From the NCBI GenBank assembly GCA_964418575.1, contig CAYQMI010000040.1, positions 1 through 28,933 on the forward strand: 28,933 bases of DNA. Direction: 5' to 3'. The DNA is from Glaciecola sp964418575. GTDB taxonomy: Bacteria; Pseudomonadota; Gammaproteobacteria; Enterobacterales; Alteromonadaceae. Below the pieces are notes generated by a model. That model saw nothing but the letters and a program-made list of their open reading frames with translations, was not told the DNA's origin and did no database searches. Shown here one piece after another: positions 21,314 through 28,933 of this stretch (positions within the stretch are counted from its first letter, which is position 1; each line of letters opens with the position of its first letter). Position numbers and translations under genes: made by a program.

Positions 21314-24139
21314 TTATTTAATTGTAAGTGCGTCTTCAATCAACGCTTTTTGTTGCTGATTGTGAACAGATACATAACCAACCGCTGGCGAGGCAGAGGC
21401 ATTGCGACCTGCATATGTTAACTTGGCATCTTTTGGTACAGACTGCCAAAAATTGTGTTGTGTACAATACCATGCGCCTTGATTCTGTGGCTCTTCTTGG
21501 CACCATACCCAATCTTTAACGTGCTTATATTTTTCAACTACTTTGGCCATTTCCTCTGCAGGGTATGGATAAAGCTGCTCAACACGAATAATAGCTATGT
21601 TATCCTGTTCGTTCTTGCGTCTTTGTTCAAGTAAGTCGTAGTAAACCTTACCAGAACACATCACAACGCGTTTAACCTTTTTCGGTGCGATCTCGTCCTG
21701 CTCGTCAATCACGTTTTGGAATACACCGTTAGCCAATTCATCAAGGCTACTTACAGCGAGTGGATGACGAAGCAAAGATTTCGGTGACATTACAATCAGT
21801 GGCTTACGCATTGGACGAACAGACTGTCGACGCAGCATGTTGTAAACTTGTGCAGGTGTAGAGGGAACACACACCTGCCAGTTGTGATCTGCGCAAAGCT
21901 GTAAGAATCGTTCTAAGCGAGCCGAGCTATGTTCCGGACCTTGTCCTTCATACCCGTGCGGAAGCAACACCGTTAAACCACAGAGTCTTCCCCATTTTGC
22001 TTCACCCGATGATAAAAACTGGTCAAATACTACCTGAGCACCGTTAGCAAAATCACCAAACTGAGCTTCCCAAATTGTCATGGTTGCCGGTTCTGCGGTT
22101 GCATAACCATACTCAAAAGCCATAACCGCTTCTTCAGAAAGTACCGAGTCATAAATTTCGATAGTGCCTTGCTTATCGCTAATATGACGCAGCGGCATAT
22201 ACTCTTCGCCAGCATCCTGACCATGCAGTACAGCATGTCTATGGAAGAAGGTACCGCGTCCTGAGTCTTGTCCGGTTAGGCGAATGTTAGTGCCGTCTTT
22301 TAGGATGGCTGCATAGGCTAAGTTCTCCGCCATCCCCCAGTCCAACAAGCGCTCACCTTCAATCATCGATACACGGTCTTTGTAAAGTTTATTTACTCGT
22401 GACTGCAATCGGTGATTTTCAGGAATTGTGGTTAATGCTTTACCAAGACTTACAAGCTCGTCGTTACTTAAACTTGCATCGTATTTAACATCCCAGTCAT
22501 GCCCAAGATACGGAGACCAGTCAACAGAATGTTCAGTCATCGGACGCCATTCTTCAACTACGCAAGCACCGTGATCTAATGCTGAGCGATACTCAGCCAT
22601 GAGTCTTTCAACTTCATGTTTTTCAACAGAGCCTTCAGCAATAAGCTGGTTAGCATAAATTTCTCTTGGTACTGAATGTTTTTTAATCTTTTGATACATC
22701 AATGGCTGCGTTGCATTTGGCTCGTCAGCTTCATTGTGTCCATGACGGCGATAACACACTAAATCGATTACCACATCACGTTTAAACTTATTGCGATAAT
22801 CAAGCGCAAGCTTAGTAACAAACATGACCGCTTCTGGGTCATCTGCATTCACGTGGAAAATCGGTGCCTGCACCATTTTTGCAATATCAGTACAGTACTG
22901 AGTAGAGCGAGTATCTTCTGTTTTAGAAGTGGTGAAACCAACTTGGTTGTTAATAACGATACGCACTGTACCGCCAACCGAGAAGCCTCTGGTGCGAGAC
23001 ATATTAAAGGTTTCTTGCACAACACCTTGGCCGGCAATTGCGGAGTCACCGTGAATGGTAATAGGCAAAACGGCTGAACCGTCTGTGCAGTTGCGTCTAA
23101 CTAAGCGAGCTCTTACAGAGCCCATTACTACCGGATTAACAATTTCTAGGTGAGACGGGTTAAACGCTAATGCGAGATGCACGTTACCACCTGGCGTAGC
23201 AAAATCAGATGAGAAACCCGCATGGTATTTCACATCACCTGCGCCTAAGCTGTCGTCGTGTTTACCGGCAAACTCGTCAAATAATACAGAAGGATTTTTA
23301 CCTAATACGTTAACCAATACGTTTAATCGACCGCGGTGAGCCATACCAAGCACAACTTCTTTCGCACCGCTTGCGCCGGCTTCGCTGATCAAGCCTTTTA
23401 GCATCGGAATAAGCGCGTCACCACCCTCAAGTGAGAATCGCTTTGCACCCGTAAACTTAGCGCCTAAATACTTCTCCATGCCGTCGGCAGCAATCAGTCC
23501 TTTCAGGATTTTGATTTTTTCGTCGCGCTCAATGACAGGCCTTGCTTCTACCGATTCAATACGCTGCTGAAGCCAACGCTTTTGTTCTGTATCAGTAATA
23601 TGCATATACTCTGAACCAATAGAACCGCAGTAAGTGCGGTTAAGCGATTTGAATAAATCGCCCAAGTTCATCTTTTCTGCATCCACAGCATACGAGCCAA
23701 GATTGAACATAGTGTCAAAGTCAGACTCTTTCAGATTATGATGAGATAACTCTAAATCGCGAACTCGCGGCTGACGCCATAACCCTAAGGGGTCAAGGTT
23801 TGCGTGTTGATGTCCACGAAATCGATATGCGTTAATCAGTTGAAGAACTTTAACCTGACGTTCGTCAGTAGGCGCATCACCTGCGCTCGAACTACTTGAA
23901 CCAAGTCGGGCTGCGGGCCCAAGACTCGCCATCTTTTTAAAGTCTTCACGTATAGAAGTATGGTTTGATTCAACGGAAACGCCCTCTATTGACGGTAATT
24001 CGTCAAAAATAGCTTTCCAGTTTTCAGGTGTGTCTTGTGGGTTTTCGAGATATGCTTCATAGAGTTCTTCTACGTAAGCGGCGTTGCCGCCCGCCATATG
24101 AGAAGAATCCCACCATGCTTTCATCACGCTATTTTGCAT
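21314..24139 (-). CDS. sucA: 2-oxoglutarate dehydrogenase E1 component
   Basis: Thiamine-diphosphate enzyme that decarboxylates 2-oxoglutarate and succinylates the E2 lipoyl arm. 941 residues, against 933 in E. coli. The N-terminal E2/E3-anchoring segment has KAWWDSSHMAGGNAAYVEEL. MAHRGRLNVL follows near 265, and GDSAIAGQGVVQETFNMSR with VINNQVGFTTS near 360-405 forms the ThDP region. The transketolase-like domain and the C-terminal domain are complete. The start MQNSVMKAWWDSS matches the E. coli start MQNS, with AAGG seven bases upstream. It is separated from sdhB by 178 bp and a terminator, so it likely has its own promoter; TACAAT upstream is a possible -10 without a good -35. Confidence 0.98.
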   Translation of the reverse strand: MQNSVMKAWWDSSHMAGGNAAYVEELYEAYLENPQDTPENWKAIFDELPSIEGVSVESNHTSIREDFKKMASLGPAARLGSSSSSAGDAPTDERQVKVLQLINAYRFRGHQHANLDPLGLWRQPRVRDLELSHHNLKESDFDTMFNLGSYAVDAEKMNLGDLFKSLNRTYCGSIGSEYMHITDTEQKRWLQQRIESVEARPVIERDEKIKILKGLIAADGMEKYLGAKFTGAKRFSLEGGDALIPMLKGLISEAGASGAKEVVLGMAHRGRLNVLVNVLGKNPSVLFDEFAGKHDDSLGAGDVKYHAGFSSDFATPGGNVHLALAFNPSHLEIVNPVVMGSVRARLVRRNCTDGSAVLPITIHGDSAIAGQGVVQETFNMSRTRGFSVGGTVRIVINNQVGFTTSKTEDTRSTQYCTDIAKMVQAPIFHVNADDPEAVMFVTKLALDYRNKFKRDVVIDLVCYRRHGHNEADEPNATQPLMYQKIKKHSVPREIYANQLIAEGSVEKHEVERLMAEYRSALDHGACVVEEWRPMTEHSVDWSPYLGHDWDVKYDASLSNDELVSLGKALTTIPENHRLQSRVNKLYKDRVSMIEGERLLDWGMAENLAYAAILKDGTNIRLTGQDSGRGTFFHRHAVLHGQDAGEEYMPLRHISDKQGTIEIYDSVLSEEAVMAFEYGYATAEPATMTIWEAQFGDFANGAQVVFDQFLSSGEAKWGRLCGLTVLLPHGYEGQGPEHSSARLERFLQLCADHNWQVCVPSTPAQVYNMLRRQSVRPMRKPLIVMSPKSLLRHPLAVSSLDELANGVFQNVIDEQDEIAPKKVKRVVMCSGKVYYDLLEQRRKNEQDNIAIIRVEQLYPYPAEEMAKVVEKYKHVKDWVWCQEEPQNQGAWYCTQHNFWQSVPKDAKLTYAGRNASASPAVGYVSVHNQQQKALIEDALTIK

Positions 24140-24250
24140 CGTTTAGCCTTGATTTCGGTTGTAGACTGTATTGTATTCTAAGTAAATTTTTTTTTAAATC
24201 GCCTAACACTATAGTGGTACAGAAAATTGAAAAAAAACCTATTTTCGGAC

Positions 24251-24286
24251 AAAAAAATAGCCATCCACTGCTGGACGGCCATTTTT
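24251..24286 (-). terminator. rho-independent terminator after sdhB
   Basis: 15-bp stem (24253-24267 with 24272-24286, two G-U pairs in the minus-strand RNA) and a 4-nt loop. On the minus strand it ends in T7. It lies about 30 bp past the sdhB stop and separates sdhCDAB from sucA. Confidence 0.9.
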
Positions 24287-24317
24287 AATCGGCAAATACT
24301 ACCAAAACTGCAGTCAA

Positions 24318-25028
24318 TTACACTGCTCTTTGTAATAGCATTGACTTTATTTGTCCGATTGCTTTTGTTGGATTAAGACCTTTTGGACATACACTTACGC
24401 AATTCATGATGCTGTGACATCTAAACACGCTGAATGCATCGTCAAGATCGTTAAGCCTTTCGTCAGTTGCTGTGTCGCGCGTATCAATTAAGAAGCGATA
24501 TGCGTGCAGCAGTCCAGCGGGCCCAATAAACTTATCTGGATTCCACCAAAACGATGGGCATGAAGTTGAACAACAAGCACACAAAATACATTCGTATAAG
24601 CCATCAAGCTTTGCGCGGTCTTCTGGGCTTTGTAGATGTTCTCTTGCTGGCGCATCTTTGCCATCGTTAATTAAGAAAGGCTTGATTTTTTCATACTGAG
24701 TATAAAATTGCGTTAAGTCGACAACAAGGTCACGTACTACTGGCAGACCAGGTAGTGGACGAATCACAATTTTGCCCTTACCTAAAGCAGACAAAGGCGT
24801 AATACATGCCAAGCCATTTTTGCCGTTCATGTTCATTCCGTCAGAGCCACATACGCCCTCTCGGCATGAGCGACGAAACGCCAAAGATGGATCTTTTTCT
24901 TTTAAGGCAATAAGTGCATCAAGCACCATCATATCTTGCCCTTCTTCAACGTCTAACTGGTAGTCGACCATGTTAGGCGCATCATCTACTTCTGGGTTGT
25001 AACGGTATATTGAAAAAGTAAGTTGCAT
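24318..25028 (-). CDS. sdhB: succinate dehydrogenase iron-sulfur subunit
   Basis: Carries electrons from SdhA flavin to quinone. 236 residues (238 in E. coli). All three cluster motifs are intact: [2Fe-2S] with Cys55, Cys60, Asp63 and Cys75; [4Fe-4S] in CILCACCSTSCPS; and [3Fe-4S] in CHSIMNCVSVCPKGLNPTK. AGGAG lies seven bases before the ATG, 13 bp after the sdhA stop. Last gene of sdhCDAB. Confidence 0.98.
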   Translation of the reverse strand: MQLTFSIYRYNPEVDDAPNMVDYQLDVEEGQDMMVLDALIALKEKDPSLAFRRSCREGVCGSDGMNMNGKNGLACITPLSALGKGKIVIRPLPGLPVVRDLVVDLTQFYTQYEKIKPFLINDGKDAPAREHLQSPEDRAKLDGLYECILCACCSTSCPSFWWNPDKFIGPAGLLHAYRFLIDTRDTATDERLNDLDDAFSVFRCHSIMNCVSVCPKGLNPTKAIGQIKSMLLQRAV

Positions 25029-25041
25029 CAGGCTGCTCCTA

Positions 25042-26814
25042 TTAATACGAACGCACTTTCGGAGGGAATGCTTCCCTCAACTTCGGTGCCATGTTTACAT
25101 CACGCTTTCTCATTGAATCTGACTCAGGCAAGTAGATTGAGTGACATAACCAATTTTCATCATCACGCTCGGTGAAATCGAAGCGGCTGTGAGCGCCACG
25201 ACTTTCCGTTCTGAAGTTTGCAGCAACAGCAGTGCTGTAAGCTGTTTCCATCAAGTTATCTAATTCTAAACACTCGATACGTTGAGTGTTGAAATCGCTG
25301 CTCTTATCGTCAAGACGCGCGTTCGCTAAGCGTTCACGAATCTCTCCCAACTCTTTGAGGCCTTCAGCCATTGCATCGCCTTCACGAAATACAGAGAAGT
25401 TAAGCTGCATGCACTTCTGCATGTCTTTTTTGATTTGAACAGGGTCTTCACCCTTACCTTTCTCTGAATTTTCCCAGCGATTGAATCGTGCCATCGCTGC
25501 ATCAAGATCTGACTCAGATGCTTCAGACTTAATATCGATTTGGTCTATGTTTTCACCTAAATGCAAACCGGTTGCACGTCCAAAGACTACAAGGTCAAGT
25601 AGTGAGTTGCCGCCCAAGCGGTTCGCACCGTGTACTGATACACAAGCAATCTCACCACAAGCAAATAAACCATCAATAAAGCTTTCATTACCATCTTTAT
25701 CAATACCAATAACCTGACCATCTACGTTAGTAGGAATACCGCCCATCATATAGTGGCAAGTTGGTATTACTGGAATTGGCTCTTTAACTGGGTCAACGTG
25801 AGCAAAGGTGCGAGACAACTCTAAGATACCAGGCAAACGAGACTCAAGTACATCTTTACCTAAATGGTCAAGCTTGAGTTTAATGTGCGTGCCCCACGGA
25901 CCTTCACAACCTCTGCCCTCGCGGATTTCTGTCATCATAGAGCGAGCAACAACATCTCGACCAGCAAGATCTTTTGCGTTTGGCGCGTAGCGCTCCATGA
26001 AGCGCTCACCATCTTTATTAAGAAGATAACCACCTTCTCCACGACAACCTTCAGTTACAAGCGTACCTGCTCCGGCGATACCGGTTGGGTGGAACTGCCA
26101 CATTTCCATGTCTTGTGCAGGAGCGCCAGCTCTTAGTGCCATACCAATGCCGTCACCAGTATTGATGTGCGCGTTCGTGGTAGATGCATAAATACGACCA
26201 GCACCACCGGTTGCTAATACAACTGCGCGAGATTTAAAGTATACAAGCTCGCCTGATTCAATATCGATTGCAGTACAACCAACTACCTGACCTTGTTGGT
26301 TTTTAACCAAATCAAGTGCATACCACTCACTAAATACTTTTGTTTTGTTCTTTACGTTTTGTTGATACAACAAATGCAACAAAGCGTGACCAGTACGGTC
26401 AGCTGCAGCGGCGGTTCGAGCTGCTTGCTCACCGCCAAAGTTTCTTGACTGACCACCGAATGGACGCTGATACACTTTTCCGTTTTCAAAGCGAGAAAAT
26501 GGCAAGCCCATATTTTCTAGTTCAATTATGGCCTCTGGACCCGTCTTACACATATATTCAACGGCTTCTTGGTCGCCAATATAGTCAGAGCCTTTAACCG
26601 TGTCGTACATATGCCATTCCCAGTTATCTTCATGGGAGTTTCCTAGCGCTACCGTAATACCGCCTTGGGCTGAAACTGTGTGTGAGCGAGTTGGGAACAC
26701 TTTTGATAAAAGTGCACAAGAACGCCCTGATTGAGAGATTTGTAGAGCCGCTCGCATTCCTGCGCCACCGGCCCCAATTACTACTGCATCAAACTCATGA
26801 ACTGGTAACGTCAT
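25042..26814 (-). CDS. sdhA: succinate dehydrogenase flavoprotein subunit
   Basis: Oxidises succinate to fumarate on a covalently bound FAD at the cytoplasmic face of complex II. 590 residues (588 in E. coli). FAD-binding VIGAGGAGMRAAL (12-24), covalent FAD histidine His45 in RSHTVSAQGG, substrate-site FHPTGI and HYMMGGIPTN, and HGANRLGGNSLLD near the flavin. The start is ATG 26814 (MTLPVHEFDAVV), one base after the sdhD stop and with GGGG eight bases upstream. A longer reading from 26853 would overlap sdhD and add residues absent from the family. Confidence 0.98.
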   Translation of the reverse strand: MTLPVHEFDAVVIGAGGAGMRAALQISQSGRSCALLSKVFPTRSHTVSAQGGITVALGNSHEDNWEWHMYDTVKGSDYIGDQEAVEYMCKTGPEAIIELENMGLPFSRFENGKVYQRPFGGQSRNFGGEQAARTAAAADRTGHALLHLLYQQNVKNKTKVFSEWYALDLVKNQQGQVVGCTAIDIESGELVYFKSRAVVLATGGAGRIYASTTNAHINTGDGIGMALRAGAPAQDMEMWQFHPTGIAGAGTLVTEGCRGEGGYLLNKDGERFMERYAPNAKDLAGRDVVARSMMTEIREGRGCEGPWGTHIKLKLDHLGKDVLESRLPGILELSRTFAHVDPVKEPIPVIPTCHYMMGGIPTNVDGQVIGIDKDGNESFIDGLFACGEIACVSVHGANRLGGNSLLDLVVFGRATGLHLGENIDQIDIKSEASESDLDAAMARFNRWENSEKGKGEDPVQIKKDMQKCMQLNFSVFREGDAMAEGLKELGEIRERLANARLDDKSSDFNTQRIECLELDNLMETAYSTAVAANFRTESRGAHSRFDFTERDDENWLCHSIYLPESDSMRKRDVNMAPKLREAFPPKVRSY

Positions 26815-26815
26815 C

Positions 26816-27163
26816 TTAAATACCCCATAAAACGAACAAGCCAACCGCGACATAAACGATTGCGAGTAAATTCAAAGCAAATTGCAAAACGATTCGCACC
26901 TTATGTGCTTTTACGTAGTCGGTCAGCACTTGCCAAAGCCCTATACGTACATGCATCATTATCGCGATCAATGTGATGAGCGTGAATGCTTTCATATAAA
27001 TCGATGCAAATAAACCTTGCCACACTTCAAAAGTCACTTGTCCAGTGGAAATAAAGAAGTACACCATGAAAATAGAGAACGCAGATATGATAGCTGCAGA
27101 CGCTCTTAGGGTAACGTAATCCTGAATACCGTTACGTTTAATTGACGCTTGATTAGTTACCAT
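26816..27163 (-). CDS. sdhD: succinate dehydrogenase membrane anchor subunit D
   Basis: 115 residues, the E. coli length. Three membrane segments; heme-ligand position His71 (IMMHVRIG) and quinone-site Tyr83 (LTDYVK) match E. coli numbering. It starts at ATG 27163 with AGGAG seven bases upstream, and its first seven bases overlap the end of sdhC (ATGGTAA), which implies coupled translation of the two anchors. A longer upstream frame to 27250 is rejected because it lies inside sdhC. Confidence 0.96.
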   Translation of the reverse strand: MVTNQASIKRNGIQDYVTLRASAAIISAFSIFMVYFFISTGQVTFEVWQGLFASIYMKAFTLITLIAIMMHVRIGLWQVLTDYVKAHKVRIVLQFALNLLAIVYVAVGLFVLWGI

Positions 27164-27531
27164 AATACTACTCCTAACGCTATTGTGACCAAAATCCACA
27201 GGCCAATCGCAACGTTCGCGCTTGTATTGCCTGACTGAAGCTCTTCCCAATGGCCCATATCCATAATGACGTGCCTTACGCCGCCAATGAAGTGATATGA
27301 AAGTGCTGATAGTGTGCCCAATGCGATAACATAGCCCACTACGCCTTGCATGATATCTTGAACTCGAGCGAAACCTTCTGCTGAGCTAACAGATTCAGCC
27401 CATGCCCAAATTACGAATATTAATGCAAAAAACATCGCTACGCCGGTTACGCGGTGCAGTATTGATGCCTTACCTGCCGAGGGTAATTTGATTGTGGTTA
27501 AATCTAGATTGACTGGTCTTTGTTTTTTCAC
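27157..27531 (-). CDS. sdhC: succinate dehydrogenase cytochrome b556 subunit
   Basis: Heme b and quinone-binding membrane anchor. 124 residues. Family start KKQRPVNLDLTTIKLP, SILHRVTG (23-30, quinone-site Ser and Arg), heme ligand His80 in SYHFIGGVRH, equal to E. coli His84 after allowing for a four-residue N-terminal difference. Three membrane segments. Start codon is GTG (27529-27531), with AGGCG about eight bases upstream. First gene of sdhCDAB. I could not pick a clear promoter for it. Confidence 0.96.
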   Translation of the reverse strand: MKKQRPVNLDLTTIKLPSAGKASILHRVTGVAMFFALIFVIWAWAESVSSAEGFARVQDIMQGVVGYVIALGTLSALSYHFIGGVRHVIMDMGHWEELQSGNTSANVAIGLWILVTIALGVVLW

Positions 27532-27757
27532 AATAAAACGCCTGTTGTTGTTGTCCCATTGCTACCCTAGGTTGAGTGCCTCGAATATGCAACTTGAGTT
27601 GTGTGTCGCTGCGCAAAATACGCAACCAAATGTTAAGTACTTGTGAATGAATTTTTATAAAGTTATTACTAAATAACCCTTTAAATTCAGTGGGTTTGAA
27701 ATATACCAACACCCCATTCTAATAGCAATCAAATGTTAGATGTTGAGACATTAGTCG

Positions 27758-27771
27758 TAAACAATTGTTTA
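27758..27771. promoter_or_regulatory. 14-bp perfect palindrome between sdhC and gltA
   Basis: TAAACAATTGTTTA, near the middle of the divergent region. It could be a site for a global regulator of both operons, but I cannot assign one, and an AT-rich palindrome of this size may be chance. Confidence 0.35.
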
Positions 27772-27828
27772 TAGGCCTTTATACATCCTCTTTATACAGA
27801 ATATATATTGAGCAGATCTGCATTTAAA

Positions 27829-27857
27829 TTGACTTAAAGCTTTATTAAGTTAAGAAT
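27829..27857 (+). promoter_or_regulatory. candidate gltA promoter
   Basis: TTGACT (27829-27834), 17-bp spacer, AAGAAT (27852-27857, four of six consensus bases). It would give a leader of about 95 bases before the ATG at 27960. Confidence 0.4.
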
Positions 27858-27959
27858 ATCGGCACTTTTTGCACAGATATGACCCATTTGTTGCTCAATG
27901 TGAACAAATTCTGCATTTTTTCCGTTTAATGCCGGAACATCAACTTAGGAGTGTATTTC

Positions 27960-28933
27960 ATGTCAGATAAATCAGCCACGCTAAAAGCCGGTGATATTGA
28001 AGTCGAGTTACCCATCTTAGAAGGCACTGAAGGACATCCTGTAATAGATGTCAGATCGCTAGGAAGCAAAGGCTATTTCACTTTCGACCCTGGCTTTATG
28101 GCAACTGGCTCATGTGAATCATCAATTACATTTATCGATGGTGCGAAAGGTGTATTGTTGCATCGCGGATTTTCAATTGAAGATTTAGCCCGCGATTCAG
28201 ACTATTTAGAAGTGTGTTACATGCTACTACACGGTGATCAGCCGTCTAAACAAGAACACGAAGAGTTTAAGAAAACCATCACGCGTCATACGATGGTGCA
28301 CGAACAATTAAATATGTTCTTCCATGGCTTTAGAAACGACGCTCACCCAATGGCAATGCTGTGCGGAACCGTTGGTGCAATGTCTTCTTTCTATCACAGT
28401 GATTTAGACGTTGGCGACCCAGAGCAGCGTAAACGTTCTGCTCACCGCTTAATCGCTAAAATGCCCACTCTTGTTGCCATGTGTTATAAATATAACGTTG
28501 GCCAACCTTTTGTATATCCGCGTAATGACCTTAGCTACGCAGCAAACTTTCTGAACATGATGTTTTCTGTGCCTGCTGAAGAATACAAAATTAGCGCAGC
28601 AGTAGAAAGAGCAATGGATCGCATCTTTATTTTACACGCTGATCATGAACAAAACGCATCTACCTCAACTGTACGTCTAGCGGGCTCTTCAGGCGCAAAT
28701 CCTTACGCATGTATCGCTGCGGGTGTTGCATCTCTATGGGGACCTGCACACGGTGGTGCCAACGAAGCATGTTTAAGAATGTTAGAAGAAATCGGTACGG
28801 TTGATCGCATTCCTGAGTTTATTGAGCGTGCTAAAGATAAAAACGACCCTTTCCGTTTAATGGGCTTTGGTCATCGTGTTTATAAAAACCACGACCCTCG
28901 TGCTACTGTTATGCGTGAAAGCTGTCACGAAGT
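27960..28933 (+). CDS. gltA: citrate synthase, type II (3' end beyond window)
   Basis: Condenses acetyl-CoA and oxaloacetate to citrate. The first 324 codons are present; E. coli GltA has 427, so roughly 100 are missing. The N-terminal region of the NADH-sensitive hexameric gammaproteobacterial enzyme is present (LGSKGYFTFDPGF, SCESSITFIDG, LLHRGFSIEDLA). Catalytic and oxaloacetate-binding histidines are in GPAHGGAN and GFGHRVYK, and HADHEQNASTSTVR is intact. The catalytic aspartate lies past the window edge. AGGAG is eight bases before the ATG. Divergent from sdhC, as in E. coli. Confidence 0.98.
   Translation, partial: MSDKSATLKAGDIEVELPILEGTEGHPVIDVRSLGSKGYFTFDPGFMATGSCESSITFIDGAKGVLLHRGFSIEDLARDSDYLEVCYMLLHGDQPSKQEHEEFKKTITRHTMVHEQLNMFFHGFRNDAHPMAMLCGTVGAMSSFYHSDLDVGDPEQRKRSAHRLIAKMPTLVAMCYKYNVGQPFVYPRNDLSYAANFLNMMFSVPAEEYKISAAVERAMDRIFILHADHEQNASTSTVRLAGSSGANPYACIAAGVASLWGPAHGGANEACLRMLEEIGTVDRIPEFIERAKDKNDPFRLMGFGHRVYKNHDPRATVMRESCHE

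Larger units (their letters stand above)
27532..27959. other. divergent regulatory region between sdhC and gltA
   Basis: 428 bp, AT-rich, no gene. It must hold promoters for both directions. Visible: a gltA promoter candidate (27829-27857), a 14-bp perfect palindrome (27758-27771) and a half-matching CRP-like sequence (TGTGA-N6-TCTGC near 27900). No strong sdhC -35/-10 was found. Confidence 0.75.

Noticed and set aside
20619..21359. 246-codon + strand frame opposite sucB
   Set aside because: Ser/Ala-rich product that mirrors the repeated lipoyl and linker codons of sucB on the other strand; no ribosome site. A shadow frame.
27470..27712. 80-codon minus-strand frame overlapping the start of sdhC
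   Set aside because: Overlaps sdhC in another frame, and its residues are not protein-like.
27895..27916. CRP-like site before gltA
   Set aside because: The left half TGTGA is good but the right half TCTGC differs too much from TCACA.

Overview
The window looks like chromosomal DNA of a marine gammaproteobacterium of the order Alteromonadales (Alteromonas/Glaciecola/Paraglaciecola-like). The reasons are a gltA-sdhCDAB-sucABCD cluster with E. coli-like proteins and order, large carbohydrate-type TonB-dependent receptors (TBDRs) paired with flavin-dependent tryptophan-halogenase-family proteins, and moderate, AT-leaning base composition. Genus is inference. No tRNA, rRNA, CRISPR array, insertion sequence or prophage gene was seen.

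Layout. The extreme left edge carries the last 23 codons of an unidentified + strand gene. It converges on a minus-strand methyl-accepting chemotaxis protein (123-2045), which is followed by a small secreted protein with a PEP-CTERM-type C-terminal anchor (2452-3003). From 3291 to 17109 lies an accessory carbohydrate locus, all on the minus strand. In transcription order it is TBDR-2, two adjacent tryptophan-halogenase-family genes, TBDR-1 and a 1451-residue pullulanase lipoprotein (pulA). From 17622 to 27531 comes the TCA block, also minus strand: sdhC-sdhD-sdhA-sdhB, a terminator, sucA-sucB, a gap with two hairpins, then sucC-sucD and a terminator. gltA starts at 27960 on the + strand, diverges from sdhC and runs off the right edge.

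How the genes fit together. Pullulanase cuts alpha-1,6 branch points of starch, glycogen or pullulan at the cell surface. The two TBDRs are the likely outer-membrane importers of the resulting alpha-glucans. The halogenase-family flavoproteins are recurrent but poorly understood members of such loci. Citrate synthase, 2-oxoglutarate dehydrogenase E1/E2, succinyl-CoA synthetase and succinate dehydrogenase form a nearly continuous arc of the TCA cycle.

Most interesting signals. (1) An identical 14-bp LacI-type near-palindrome with a central CG lies upstream of both TBDR genes. A perfect 11-bp inverted pair with the same TACGTA core brackets the -10 of the halogenase promoter. Together these suggest one regulon controlled by a regulator outside the window. 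(2) A 512-bp non-coding stretch upstream of TBDR-2 holds an 18-bp perfect palindrome and two CTTAA-N6-CTTAA boxes that match the PmrA/QseB response-regulator consensus. (3) Two halogenase paralogues with intact catalytic residues sit inside a starch-uptake locus with no flavin reductase or natural-product genes. (4) SucB has two lipoyl domains instead of the one in E. coli SucB.
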